Shown piece by piece: positions 38,110-51,200 of a stretch of DNA of 64,000 nucleotides. The translations under genes were made by a program, and so were the position numbers. Source of the stretch: Xiphias gladius (Eukaryota; Chordata; Actinopteri; Istiophoriformes; Xiphiidae); the NCBI RefSeq assembly GCF_016859285.1, contig NC_053417.1:13526706-13590705 (forward strand), written 5' to 3'. Under the pieces are notes generated by a model. That model did not search any database, was not told where the DNA came from, and saw only the letters and a program-made list of their open reading frames with translations. Every line of letters begins with the position of its first letter. The stretch's first letter is position 1.

Positions 38110-38306
38110 CAAATAAATCACAGGACATTGACACTATGACATGATGGAAACCACACCTGGGGCAGGGAGTACGACTCACCGTCAGATGGTAAAATATTCA
38201 CCCTATCTACCCAACAACTCCAGTTTAATCCGACAAAATCGTCGACATTAGGATTTCGCCGATATAGAGCGGCCATTGCTGCGCCTGCGCGTTCACGAGG
38301 TGACAT
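33835..38306 (-). CDS. atxn7l2: Ataxin-7-like protein 2 (SAGA DUB-module subunit), 9 coding exons
   Basis: My exon model (minus strand): 38306-38180, 37494-37423, 37323-37008, 36513-36302, 35993-35911, 35740-35529, 35398-35218, 34963-34842, 34588-33835. All phases agree, giving about 692 aa (human about 720). The exon 3/4 junction (GTACTG donor) is the least certain. The N-terminus [17 protein letters not shown] matches ATXN7L2. Exon 3 has the ataxin-7-type zinc finger ([21 protein letters not shown]). Exons 5-6 carry the SCA7 domain ([18 protein letters not shown], then DSIHQQ), in which the second Cys position is Gly and the His position is Asp. Exon 7 has an acidic [12 protein letters not shown] patch and exon 8 the family block [17 protein letters not shown]. 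The last exon is Ser/Pro/basic and probably disordered. Family role: ataxin-7 proteins anchor the USP22-ATXN7L3-ENY2 H2B deubiquitinase to SAGA in the nucleus. Confidence 0.93.
38055..38104. repeat. (GT)n microsatellite in atxn7l2 intron 1
   Basis: About 23 GT units, plus-strand sense, within the first intron of atxn7l2. Simple sequence. Confidence 0.95.
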
Positions 38307-38480
38307 CGTCAGCTCACGGGCATCACACCCGCGTCACGAAACTCGGGGCCGCGCTGAAGCACGAGGGGATAAGCGGCGTGGCGCTGTACCGCACACCGAG
38401 CAGCCTGAAGACACCGTGTGCCGGTAACGCCACAATAAAAGCCGGGGGACTAGAACAGCTGTCCGCAGCATGCAACCCCG
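38230..38480 (-). promoter_or_regulatory. atxn7l2: atxn7l2 CpG-rich promoter region
   Basis: CpG-dense sequence spans the first coding exon and the DNA just upstream of it (higher coordinates), as expected of a housekeeping promoter. No TATA box is seen at a convincing position. Open frames on both strands here are long because of GC content and carry no recognisable domain. Confidence 0.55.
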
Positions 38481-41104
38481 TCTGTTCCCCAGGATGTAAA
38501 GTGAAAATGTCACCAATTGTCAGTGGAAGTCCGTATAATCTCCCATAACTCCACACTTGAGGGACTGGAGTGGTCTCCCTAAAAGATTCAGCACAACCTG
38601 GCAACCCAGAAGTTATTGTTATTAATAACACAAGTTAAAACTGATCTATAAAGCATTAGTAAATGATATATTAAATGGTAATATAACTTGTAATAAATTC
38701 CAGTCTAAAAAGCTTTAATAAATGGTGCCTTCTCGAAACGTGGTACCAAATTGTATTTAGTCATTATACAAATTTTACAGCGATGATCCACAGCAAACGT
38801 TACAAGCACGTTACAATATCTATGAAGTAGCTATAATATCTGAAAGTGCTAAGTCAAATGCAACTGGATTTGCTGTTTTGTAGGTAGTAGAATAAATCTA
38901 GACACTTAGACTTTGAGTCTAATTCTTGAGATGTCAGGGGCTATTGATTGGCGTTGCACCTTTACTTCTTCTGTGGCAGTTGGAAATTCAATTTTAGCTT
39001 CCACGCAGGATGTTCAGGGTATGTCCTGGATGATGGGAAAAATAACACAAAGGCCCCCCATGCCATTCGTACCCATGTTCCCCCATTAAATATATTTATC
39101 TATTTTTGAGACACAACACAATCTGTAGGGCTGCAACTAAGTCTGACAAATATTTTTTTTTTTAAAGTTTCACAAAGCTCACTGTGAATTGATCAGGTTG
39201 ATTGTCTTGTCTGAGCAACAATGACATTAAGAAGAAATATACACATTTAGATTAAGTATGTGGGGTTAGATAATAAGAACCATCTTGTGCATAATTTCTA
39301 AATTACAGCCTGTCAAAAGCCTGAAGGTTTAGTATGAGCAATATAGATCAGGCAGTGGTGATTTCATATCTGATTCACTGACAGAGCACTGCATTGTGAG
39401 TTTACCCTAAAATGGGACTGGACTGATGAGGGTCAGGTGTTTTTTTTTTTTTTTTTTTTGGAGGCTTGTGTGTGTACGTGTATGAGGATGTTTTCATTGG
39501 AACCTGATGACGCCTGGCGACGGCAGAGTTTCTGCCACCTAGTGAGTGTGACACCGCATCGCAACTTACCTGGCCTTGCTAGCTGGATGCCTGCTCAGCA
39601 CAAATTAATTAAACTCTCCCATCAGCTCTTCAGAGCGTGATAAACAGAACGTGTGGGCAGGACTGATTACAGTCCACTTTGTAAATCTTTAGCTCAGTTT
39701 ATGTGCAAGGTGTCAGCTCTGGTTCATCTGTCTGATCAACACATTATGTACTGTATGTGTGCTACCAGTGAAAGAATCAGGCGTAAAATCAAACACATAA
39801 CAACAAATAGGGGTTCTTCCTTTTAATGATACACCGCATTTCATGTCCCCGTAGTATCTTCCTGGATTGTGAAAGGAACTCCAGTCTCATCTATGTGACA
39901 GTTTTGTCAACACAATAGTGGATCAAACTACTACTACAGCTATATCAAAGAAGGAAATCAAAATGATGGCAGTAGCAGAGAAAAACAGCTTGCCTTCCCT
40001 TATAACAAAGTAGAGTAGAAGCCAGGCAAAAGTAATTTAAAAACGTATGCAGTTAATTAGTAACATGTTAAGAGATCAGTAAACTGATGTATCCAAATAG
40101 CTAAGGGTATACAATTCATAGTACAGTTGTATTCAAATACTGTAGGACTTTAGGGTACCTAAGGGTATTTTCTTTAATTTAAATGTTATAAACTTGAAGG
40201 ACAAAGAGAAAAAACATATTCTTTCAAGAAAAAAACTTAAATTCTTCTAACAGTTTTAAATGTTACATAAAAAAATAGCGACAGCATGCTCCAAATGGTT
40301 ATATGCACCACATTCAACATAATATTCAGCTGTTGGGCTACTCTCACTATTTTAGCCTAACAAAGTGAGATGACAAGGTGTGACATTACACAAAAATGAT
40401 TTCATAAAATTACTTTTACAATTTATAAATAATCTCATATTGGCAACTGAATTGTTTTTCCAAATGAACTACTACTTAACATTAATTCATTGCAACTACA
40501 CTTTTTTATGCCTACTGTATGTCTCACGATTAGACTGAAATTTTGTCTCCAGACTAGACTTGTTTTGTGTTAATAATAAATACACTTCAAGTATTTTATA
40601 TTCATTAGGTGTTTTGGAATTCCTACACTTAATAGCCCTGAGTTTTTTGAAGAAACTACTGATTGCAAAAATAATATATGGTACAGAAATAGTGTTGGCA
40701 GTTAACAGGGTGAAAAGGTGACGCTGTATTTTGATTTTTCACCAAAAAGGTATTTAGTCCACATCTGCAGTACAATTTCAGATATTGACCCAGTGTTTTG
40801 GATACTTGGGTATAATTATGTTAAAACATGCAAACTGAGCATCTATGAGAATAACATTTTTGACTGCTACAATTTCCTGTTTTGATTTCAGTCTGAACAA
40901 CTCTCAGTTTTAGTACCTTCTGAAATGTATCTGAGATAATACAGCCCTAAATATAAAATTAATACTTTGAGAAAAAATAAGCAGTTGGTTTTTAGAAATG
41001 TGTACTTTGCATTCTACATTCTTTTCTTTTAAGAATTAGTGCCAAAATGACTAACTCAATAAAACGACACATTAGACCATTTTGAGATGGAGGAAGCTGT
41101 GCAG
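38481..41104. other. intergenic DNA between sypl2 and atxn7l2
   Basis: About 2.6 kb of AT-rich DNA, upstream of atxn7l2 and downstream of sypl2. It includes a poly-T tract at about 39440-39460 and a repeat copy at about 40785-41005. The sypl2 3' UTR must start at 41104 and run to lower coordinates, but I saw no clear poly(A) signal. No coding exon is recognised. Confidence 0.5.
40785..41005. repeat. interspersed repeat copy A (pair with 44.14 kb)
   Basis: Shares GTTAAAACATGCAA, CACAATTTCCTGT-like text, TTGATTTCAG, TTTTAGTACC, ATACAGCCCTAAATATAAAA and AGTTGGTTTTTAGAAA in the same order and orientation with 44140-44355. The family is not identified; no protein frame is present. The copy lies just 3' of sypl2. 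Confidence 0.75.
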
Positions 41105-43333
41105 TTACGATGGCCTAACACCCCCCTCCACATCTGCAGGCTGGTTGGCTGATTTGTGGAAAGGCGTTTCCTTGTAAATGAACCAGCAGTTGCCACCCCA
41201 CAGGATGAGGTTAAGAAAACCAAAAATCTGCCAAAGAATATCAAATGAGTTTAATATCCCAGGCGTTGCTTGTGCACACAACTTTAAGCACATTTGAAAA
41301 AGACTAGGTTGCATAAAACTCACCACTGAGGCGTTTAGCCGGCCCATGTGAGGCGTTGCACCTGGGGTGCAGTTGTTGTTGGCATCACTGCAAACATTAA
41401 GTAAAGCTACAATGGTTGAAGGACTGGTGGCCCACTTCACATCGGCCAAGCCTTTTGCCCAAGCAGAGGATGATGCCAACCACAGAAAGGCCAAGGCCGC
41501 AGTCACCAACAAGTCCTAATAGAGTAGCACAGAAAAAAATGTCAGTATTCAACGGACCACAGTTGAGACTTTACTTACGAGCTTTCTTGGCTAGAGACTA
41601 CCTAGTGAAACCTGTTACTTAGTTGCTTCGAAACAACCCCCCCTTCCAACTGTTTCATTTACACAGCTCTGTTAAATGCGCTTTCTCTGACCTCCTGCTG
41701 GATTCCAGCATGAAGTAGACTCCCTGAAATCCAGCAGCTGATTTCAGATGTAAAATTTTACACTCAAAGGACAAAATATACATATTGCCTGCTTGCATCA
41801 AACTAGATCCATCCATTCAGAAAATCACTTAAGTAACACTTCCCTGCATGAAATACAATCTTGTAAATTGCACACTGTGTAATTTCAGCTCATTCCATTT
41901 CTAAGCTATTTATAGATGGAGAGGAGGACCTGGCTAGGCACAAGCATTTCACCCAAAACAACTGAGAAATATGGAAAATTCAGACAAACATACCATGAGG
42001 GGGCCACGACTAGATTCTTTATATAAGTTCTGGTAGCCCAAGTAAAGGACTAGTGTGGCAGTGCTGTAAAGAAAGGCCAAAACTCCAATACAGACAAAAA
42101 ACTGTGCTGAGGATGCGTGGTCTCCTGTCAGGTAGTATTCAGCTGTGGTACTCTGATTGATTTTACAGTCAGGAACACTATAGGGATGTTGCATCAACCT
42201 GTGTAAACACACATAATATTTTGAATTACGATAATCCTAAAAGTAAAAACAAACTTTTCAGTTAACTACTCCATCCCTGTAGAGAGATATGAGACAGTTT
42301 GTGTTTTCTCACTCTCACTCTCACACACACACACCTGAATGGGTATTCAAAGTCCGCGTGGATTTCATGATTGGCCTTCCCCTGGCACAGGACGTTGATG
42401 CTGGTTGTGCCGCTGTAACCTCCAGTGGTAGCAAAGGCAAATATCGAGAACACCTTCGGCCACGGACACAAGATAAGAGGACACACGTTGGCATAAGTGG
42501 ATGTTTAGGACGGAGTGCTGTTAGTCACACATGTATACGCGTACTTCCGTATATTTTAATGCAACACACTTTTGACAGGAAGCCCTTGCATTAATCGCAG
42601 GATGTCATCCCTGCAGAGGGTGTGCAGAGTTCACAGCAGAACCACATCCTTACATTCAAAACCGTACACAAGCAGCTACGACTAGTATACACTGATAATA
42701 AAACCTTTGGTCCAACAGTGGAGGCACACGTAACAATACCTGCCTGCAAATAAGAGCCAGTGTATTGCCTTGTTGTTTGTCTAGAGGTTTTGTCAAGCAA
42801 AGCGTGACCCTCAAGAGTTAGAGACCAAATAGTCTTTTTTTAATTTGCTGTTTACTGGCTGACATGTTGACGCGCTGATCTGCTGTAAATTAATCATCGC
42901 CCCCTGAGCCAGTTTGCATGCCGTACTCGATACAGCTCAGCGGATGATCTGCATAGCTGCTGCGGGCGTGCAGTGGGTCACGAGACAAACAACCTAATCA
43001 ATTTTGTAAGGCATTTATCGCTACCAATGATGCACGGCTCGTGTTAAACACACCCCGCCGCAGGCCATATGGTAAGAAGACCGGGTTAAACTTACCCATT
43101 CTAGCACACGGATAAACGCCAAGGGCTCTTTCAGGGGTCCCAAGTCAAGGCTGAATCCCGAAGTCAGCACTTTCTGGTGAGAAATGAAGACGCAAAGGGA
43201 GAGAGAAGCCGTTACTCTGCTGAAGGGTTCGCACACAGATAGGTGTGTTTGCTACCAGGCGTCCGATCATTCTGCGCCATTAACCGCTTTCCACGCTTCC
43301 TGTCAGCGCCGTTACCTGGGCGACAGATTCCAT
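41105..43333 (-). CDS. sypl2: synaptophysin-like MARVEL protein, probably SYPL2 (mitsugumin 29), 6 coding exons
   Basis: Exon model (minus strand): 43333-43316 (six codons, MESVAQ), 43173-43096, 42453-42335, 42198-41994, 41515-41324, 41227-41105. All phases fit and the total is 244 aa (human SYPL2 272, SYPL1 259). Four membrane segments form a MARVEL domain. Family landmarks are [13 protein letters not shown] at the start, [12 protein letters not shown] in TM1, FEYPFR after luminal loop 1, [12 protein letters not shown], and [15 protein letters not shown] in TM4. Luminal loops hold paired Cys (VLC/PDC and VCS/NNC) and sequons NQS and NAS. The core resembles SYPL1 and SYPL2 about equally. GATPHMG, NCWF and KETPFH, plus position beside atxn7l2 and sort1, favour SYPL2, a protein of muscle triad junctions. 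The exon 3 donor is GTGTGT and runs into a GT repeat, so splicing there may vary. Confidence 0.88.
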
Positions 43334-43520
43334 CGTTTCTCGGGAAAAATACGAGCGTTCGTTTGGATCCCGTCAGTGGCTCCTTGTCCCGGAACTCCTG
43401 CAGCTCCGTCGAGGCTCCTCGGGCTTGTCAAACTTTTCTCTTAACTTCGGCGAATCGTAGTGGAAAACCACGTGATCCCTCTGCCGTTAAGGCGTCGAGA
43501 GGGGCGCTGCTGCGACAGAC
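43234..43520 (-). promoter_or_regulatory. sypl2: sypl2 5' region, CpG-rich
   Basis: CpG-rich DNA surrounds the tiny first coding exon and continues upstream of it to higher coordinates. It probably holds the leader and promoter. Several plus-strand frames cross it, but they show no domain and overlap the antisense of sypl2 exon 1, so I do not call them genes. Confidence 0.5.
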
Positions 43521-43988
43521 TGATGAAAACCCCCCCCTTTTTTTTTTCCTTTTTCCCCCAGCAGGGTGTTAGAAGTACACCTTCTGCTGCCCAGTTTAAT
43601 CCAGAGTCTGGATATTACCGCACAGGTTTTTTTTCTTATTCTTTCTTGACTAACAAAGTCAACGAGAGAAACGCTGGTGCATGAATTGTGCTCTCGCCCA
43701 CGTACAAAACAGCTGCGGAGTAAACTGTCACGATGTACTGGCGATCACATGCCCTGTGGTGACAGGACTTCTTGCGCTCGGTTTTATTTAATTAGTTTGT
43801 CTGCCGCTTTGTCCGAGTTGTCTATTCATAAACGTACAAGCAGGAAGCCAAAGAGTTGAGTGTCTATATCAATACATTTCAGCTACCGCTGAAAGCTGTG
43901 AAAACATATAAAGTCTGATTTTTCTTCCCTTTCTTTCACCATATTATCTCCCCTGGCGTATTTATTTGCAAGGGTTTTACACACTAGG

Positions 43989-44019
<31 letters not shown>

Positions 44020-44139
44020 CTTGCTTTTTATGAATTATTCTGTTTACTGTTCATCACATGTACTAGTTGGATAGTTGCAGTACTGTGCATACGTTTTAGG
44101 CACACGAAGCGTAGCCATCTGTAGTAGCATTTGAGATAA

Positions 44140-44355
44140 GGGACACTGTTTTCAATACTGGGATATGCATATGTTAAAACATGCAATATTTTAATATTTT
44201 AATAATTTTTCTGACAGCCACAATTTCCTGTATTGATTTCAGGCTTTCAGGTTTTAGTACCGTCTATTCTGTCTTTGGGATGATACAGCCCTAAATATAA
44301 AACCGAAAAAAAAAACCCCAAAAAACCCAGTTGGTTTTTAGAAACGTGTAACTTG
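44140..44355. repeat. interspersed repeat copy B (pair with 40.79 kb)
   Basis: Same module order and orientation as the copy at 40785-41005, including GTTAAAACATGCAA, CACAATTTCCTGTATTGATT, ATACAGCCCTAAATATAAAA and AGTTGGTTTTTAGAAA. A poly-A/poly-C insertion lies before the last module. Together the copies flank sypl2. Confidence 0.75.
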
Positions 44356-45102
44356 TGTGTACCAAAATGAAATGTACAAAATGAGAGGTGGCTTAAAACA
44401 ATAATGCCCTGAATAATTTTTATTTCTCAATTAACTTCATACAAAATGTGGTAAGTAGGAAAAAACTGGATCAATTGGATGAAGAAATAAATATGGATAA
44501 TTATTGAATTATTTTAGTAAGGCAATACTATGTTTGCTTGTCAAAGGGGAGCTAGTTTAAAACAGCCCACATACTGTACCACATATAACTTATACCTTTT
44601 AACGACTGAAAACTACTTTGATCATGCTTCTGTCCACTTGCCATTTACTATCACATATTTTGCCTTTTATAATTCACGTTGGCCACATGCTGTCGATATA
44701 TACACGCTGACATACTTCTGTATAGGCTATAGAGTAACTTATTATCCACACAATATTTATTCCAGCATTCTTCCACTACCTGTACCACAACCACGTATAG
44801 AGTAGTGATACACTGACCTGTATAAAGAGAGTTTGTCGTTCAGCTCTTGCCTGTATGGAGATTTGCTTCAGATTCTGATTATCTGGCCCTAGTGCGTATA
44901 ACTGCACTAGGGCCCACAGAACCTCAAAGGCCCCAAAAGCCCCAGGGTCACTGCCTGTGAATGAGTTGTACATAATTTCCGGGCGGATCTCTGGATGTAT
45001 AATTAAACCAGGTCTTGTTTCCTGTGTGAACTGTACTTAAATAGCACTTGGAGTGATGGGATACACACACAATACACAGAAGGCAGGAGATGTGAGCAGG
45101 GG

Positions 45103-45272
<170 letters not shown>

Positions 45273-47830
45273 TTGTGGTGCGGGTATCTTTATTGATATA
45301 TTTCATTGTGTAACAAACTGTATCTCTAAATATGAAAATATCCAACAGGCATTAGAGTATGCAGAGTGTAAAACTGCAGTACAAAGAGAATGCGCAGTAA
45401 TGGTAATTACTTTTCACTAGAGGTCCCCATTTCCACAGAGAATATTTGAGCATCATTTAACTGACCTCTTTATTCAAAGCAAGCCATGTTTTTCTCATGA
45501 CTCTCATCAGTATAGGCTGAACTCATTCACACACAGGTCGTCCATGTAATTCCCTCAGTTTGGTTCAGTGGAAAAGTTCGTTTTTTAACTTGGTAAGCAG
45601 GGAAATTTAGGTACACTTGGTTCCGTCCCTTAATTTGCCCAGCTTTTCTCAGGACATATTGTAAAGCCAGAAAGGAAGTTTTGGGTCTTTGTAGAAAGGC
45701 ACAGCTCTCATCCTAACAGGGCACATCTCAAAGGAATAAGAGTGGCTTTGTTCCCCACCTTTTAATAGTTGACTGGGCTGCCGTGGGGGAGGGGCTGCAA
45801 CTCCATTGTACGGTTCCTTTGTGAAGGAATGCTGCTCTAGAGGTCAGATTGTTTGGCTTTTTGAGTGCATCTGAGAATTAAGAAATATTGTCAAGCAAGA
45901 GGTAATACACACAAAAGATATTCCTAATGCTCCAAGGCAGATTGGAATGTTGCTAAATTGTGGGAGACCTGGAATCGGGCACAAGGTTTCAGGGTTTTTG
46001 AAACCACTGAAACCCGGTCAATAGCTTTTTATTTTTGGCTGTGAAGAGATGACACCTTATTTGCTGATGCACACTTACAAACCAGTTGGACAGGTTGTGC
46101 CACACCTAAGGCTAAACATGAGAATAATCTGATACTTAACGTGACTATCTGATCACATCATCTCATCTTTTACAAACAGTTTAATTTCAGTGAGCCTGCT
46201 GGTGTGACTAGGCAGCAATGTCCCATCCCGACAGACTGGATTTTTACAGATTAGATGACTTGGCACACTACAAGGGAAATTGCATATTTTTATATTTGGA
46301 TGCACAGTTTGTGGTCATTTGTTTGAATCTGTTCAGCCAGGCCCATGACAGCTATGGGTACGGGAATTTTTTTTTTTTTTTCTGCAACACATGACCAGTA
46401 GTCATGGGTTTGTTATGACCCACTGTCCGATCACATGCACAAATTTAATTAAGAATACAATATGATTCAGTGAAACCAACAACATTAATGAATATAATTT
46501 GAGATTGCAGAAGGCTGTACAAAAACTCCACTGTAATTAATATATAAAAGTTAAGATCACATGATAGAAAGGTTCATTTTCCTTTTTGACCCTGTTCTTC
46601 CTGATTGTGGTGAACACGATCCTGAGCTCACACTTCAGCTATCTCAAAACTTTTGACACTGAGAAGTGAGCTTGAAGTACTAAGACATAAAGCAAATACT
46701 GTATTCAAAACAGTGTGTTAATGTCTTTGTAATTGGGGATTTCTTCCATATCTACCATTAGAAAAGGGAAACTAGTTTTTTGTTGCAACAAACATTATAA
46801 CATGATGAGTCATTATTTTTTTTTTAAATTATTGTGTATTTGCAGAAACAGAGCATTTCAAATACTCTGTGTGGACAGGATTTTAATTCATCAATGGCAA
46901 GAAAGTGCCATTAGTGGAGAGATTACTGAGATTCAGCATGCTTTAATCTCTTGTTTGAGCTTGCCAACATCACACCAGATCCAGATGTTTAATCTCTGAC
47001 GAAGTAAACTGTGGGTGTGCGCGTGAAGAAACGACCATTTCATTTAATATATAGGACACGTTACACATTATGATTATACTTACTTATGTACATATTCAAG
47101 GAATTAAACCAAAATGTCATAGAATCAGACATGGGATTATAGTCATCACAACATCAACGGTGGCTAGTGAAAGTACATTTCTGAATTCAAAGCACACTCA
47201 CTTTTTTTTAAGCATCTGTTGGTTTTTCTTTTACGAACATATGACATTTTCTCCAATTACATATTCACCGGTGAATTGTGTGTTTGCATATAAAATTAAG
47301 TTTATGTGCAGCAAATATCACCATACAGCAAGTTTAAAATAAGTTTACTTAAGGGAAAAAAAAGGGCTTTTCATCCTTTTGACTCTGAGAAAATACATTT
47401 GGAAGTTTTGAGAAAATAAAATCACACATGTGGCTAAAACTTACACTTTCTGCAATTCACATTTGTTCTTACCCTTATTTATTGGGTAATTCATCTACCT
47501 ATTAGGCCGATTACGTTTTAAGTGACAGAGCCTGGTGGCTGGACTAATGGGGCTGAGCCAACTAAATTTTAAGCTGCACATAAAAAAATGAAGGTGCAAT
47601 TCCACTGCTAGTACTGTGCGTGGCTTGTAACTGTCAACCTTGAATTTTACCTGTATTTAAATACGCCTTTTTTTTTTTTTTTTTTACCCACGTACGGTCA
47701 ATATGAACGAAAAAAAAGCAAATTTTCTGATTTAAATGAAGTTGTAAGTGGATGGAGTTACATGATAGTATTACTCAACCTATCCTGACAGGCTTTGACA
47801 GCTAATTATGCAGGTCCTCTTTTTTTGCAC

Positions 47831-48290
47831 CGCCTTTTCAGAATTAAACCAATCGGAAACGCGGACAGGTGGACCACAATAGCAAACCAGCCAATCACAG
47901 TGCCTTCTCTCTGCATAGAGCATTACCGATCCGCAGACACTATTTCTGTGATCGTTATAGTGTATCATGTAGGCTAAGGAGTTGCGGCGCGAATCATTGG
48001 TGTTAAATAACCCTGTTAATTTACAAAATTGGGATTTTTTTTTCCTCCCCGTGTTTTGATATTTTTTGGCTCCTGCGCGCGGAAACAGTCGGAGCTCCGA
48101 GGGCTCTCCGTGTTTTCACAGCCCGAAATAGTCGGTGTCAGGAGGACTAGTGTTTTGTTGATGTCATCCGCGACAGAGCTGTAGCGACCTTCAATTACCA
48201 GGCAAGACCGGGACAAATAAAGACTCGGTTTTGGGGTGTTTTTTTTTTTTCTATGTTTTGTTTTTTTGGACGGTGACACTAGCAACGAGG
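47831..48290 (+). promoter_or_regulatory. sort1: sort1 promoter and 5' UTR
   Basis: Two CCAAT boxes at 47849-47853 (ACCAATCGG) and 47891-47895 (GCCAATCAC) are followed by CpG-containing sequence and a T-rich leader before the ATG at 48291. No clear TATA box is seen. The transcription start is not fixed. Confidence 0.5.
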
Positions 48291-51200
48291 ATGAGACTTT
48301 TGCTGCGCTGTGTCCTGCTATTATCTGTTTCCACTTTCGCAGCCGGTCTCGATTTTCAGCCGGGACCCAGACCCTCCGGACGGTCGGTTTTTGTGAGGCA
48401 TTCAAACGCCGAGGAGAAAGCTGCGAAGCTCGCAAAGAGGTCTCTGCCCGCATGGCTGGCCGCATCACCGAATCACAAGATCAGACGGAGGAGCGCCGAG
48501 CAGGGCGACTCCTGCAGTGCTCTTCACGGGCATGACACCAAGTTAGCAGACAACACCCACCGTGTAAGTTACCGCCCGAGGTCCTGTTACACTTCATACG
48601 TCTGACAATTAAAAGAGAGACGATACGCAGGTGCTAACCAGGTGCACGAATAGGCCCTAATCAGCTGTTCCTAGCCACTGGTGGGCTGTTTTCCATTCAG
48701 CCGTGAGCCCCGAAGCTCGGGATAACTGCTAGATGGAAGATATTACACTGTAGATTTTTTTTTTTTCCTATTGTAAGAAGCAATTAAAACATCACGTGTC
48801 ATCGAAAGGACCCGTAGAGTCTAGGTTCAGGCATTTCCAACACATTTTGCCAAGCTCAAAAAGCCATGTCTTTCTGATGGCTAGCACGTCAGAGCAGGCG
48901 AAATTATTATTTTTTTCTTTCACATTTGGTGCAGTGTAGTGAAACTGTAACAACGCCTGCTTTCCTTATACTCTGAAACCTGCGCAGGCTCCACGGAAGC
49001 CCCACCAAACCTCTCAAATGCTCCATTAATGGCTGTGACCTATATCCCATTCCTGTTCGAGCGTGCAGCTGTATTATGTATTTGAGGATCTGCATTTGCT
49101 CTCCGCCTGGCTGATGGGAATCTGAGTGCTGACATCAAAATTGGCCCAGGGAAACCCTTGTGACTGGCTGTGTGGTAGTTATTTTCTAATTAAAAGCTGC
49201 GTGTGTAGGGACGTGAATGCAGGTAGCAAGCAGGGAGTCTGTTAAGAAACAGAAATGCAATATTTTGTTTTTACTTGCACTTAAATCCTGGAGAGAAGAG
49301 AATTTAGCCAGGAGGAGAAAGCCCCCAATTCTGTACCACGTAAAATATCTACGCAGCTGTGCACTGCTCTCCTCAAAACAAACAGGAGGCTGACCCCAGC
49401 AGAGTCCTTAGCCGCTTATATGTCTAGCCTCTCATTTCCATGTGGTCAACTTTGCATTGCAGTCTTTGTATACTTGGCCTCAGTAATCTAAAGTCGACAG
49501 AATTCCGAGAGGCTCAGCCTTGTCTTTCCCCCTGGTGGTTTCTGCTGCAGGTCCCGCTGGTAGTGGAGCTGCTTACAGCATGAGCTGCCGAAAGAGACCT
49601 GCCTTGAAAAGTTTGTGAACGTCCACACAGTTGAAGAGTGATAGGCCACAGAATGGAATTCAGAACTTGGGACTTTTATTTCAAGTAGCAGGACTCTCTC
49701 GGAAAATGAAAGCAAACGTGCCTTTGTTAGAGCAACACTGCTAAATTGACTTGATTTGCACAAAATTATCACCAGAGTGAAAATTTGATTCTTAACGTGG
49801 TGTTCAGTAGTTGTTTTCAGAAGTCTTGGCTGATAACAGTTGCCTTGAAGCCTCATGCTTTTTGAAATGCTTGCCTGTCCTGATAAGTGGGGCTTCACTT
49901 TTTACACTTTACCGTCTATGCTTGAACACGTGGTGAGGGGAAAGGCTCCGCCAGTCAAAGCAAAAATACAAACTGGAGGCTAAATTCACAAATAGGCTTT
50001 GACTGCAGTTTATAATTGTGTGGTCAGTTGGTCTCTGTGGCCTTTTCATTTTTGGCTGTTGCTCTCATAATGCTGTATTAATCACAATGTTATTTAGACC
50101 CACCTCTGGACTAATGCTGTGATTTTTCATATGTTTATTTTTAACATATTTTCATACATGAACATGTTTTTGCTACTTTTCACAGTATACCTTCAATGAC
50201 CTGAGTGGTTCAGTGTCACTGGCCTGGGTTGGAGATGGCACAGGGGTGAGTCCTACGCTCGTGTCCATTTGCACCTAACATGTCTCTCATGCAGTGCTGC
50301 TCCACTGTGACATGAGTAGGACAAACTCGGACTGATTACTCGGTGAACTATATGAAATTGACAGGGTAGTCTTCCTGGATAGATTACGTAATGAGTTCCC
50401 TCACATCAGGGTCTCGTGGGCATTAGTAAATGATCCACCCTCCACTTTCTTCAAGCTGAACCTTCTTTCTTGGCAGGTCATCCTGGCTTTGACGACTTTT
50501 CAGGTGCCCTTCTTCATGATAAGACTTGGGCAGTCCAAACTCTATCGAAGGTAAGTCATATGACATCACCTGTTTTTTGTTGTTTGTTTTTTTTTTTTTT
50601 AAAGAAAAAGAAAAAGTACAGTGTTTGTATATGATTTGCATATAATTTGGCTGCAACCATTTGTCTACCAGTGAGAACTATGGGAAGTCATTTCAGGATG
50701 TCACCAACCTCATCAACAACACCTTCATCCGATCAGAGTTTGGCATCGCTATTGGCCCCGAGAACTCTGGGAAGGTAAGTCATGTTCTGATCAAGTCCTC
50801 AGCACATTCACTTTATGTGCTCATCTGGAGTTTTCACAAGTCTAGTGCTACTATAATGTTTGCCCACTGTAAAGGACCTTTAACATCCTATCATCTTATT
50901 TGGCTTCATCAGTCTGAATTCTGGATTCTGGATTACAGGTGATCCTGACAGGCGATGTGTCCGGAGGTCATAGATCTCGGATCTTTGTCTCTGACGACTT
51001 TGGAAAAAGTTTCACCCACAGGGACCTGCCCTTCATCCCCCTGATGCAGATCACATACAACCCTGACAATTCCAAAGTGCTGCTGGTCCTCAGCAACAAT
51101 GTTAGTAGTGAATGCTGAGCTGTATGTTGTTTGGAAAATCACCAGTTTAGATGTCAGCTAGCCTCACAGAGATAATAGCATAAGATTTTATATAAACTTG

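Noticed and set aside
38276-38631. ORFs of about 90-100 codons beside the atxn7l2 start on both strands
   Set aside because: CpG-island sequence naturally lacks stops; there is no domain, no splice logic, and mutual overlap.
43184-43859. Plus-strand ORFs upstream of sypl2
   Set aside because: They are antisense to sypl2 exon 1 and its CpG-rich flank, mutually overlapping, with no homology recognised.
48016-48535. Minus-strand 150-codon ORF and a second plus frame over sort1 exon 1
   Set aside because: They overlap the signal-peptide exon, whose frame is fixed by sortilin similarity and phase with exon 2.
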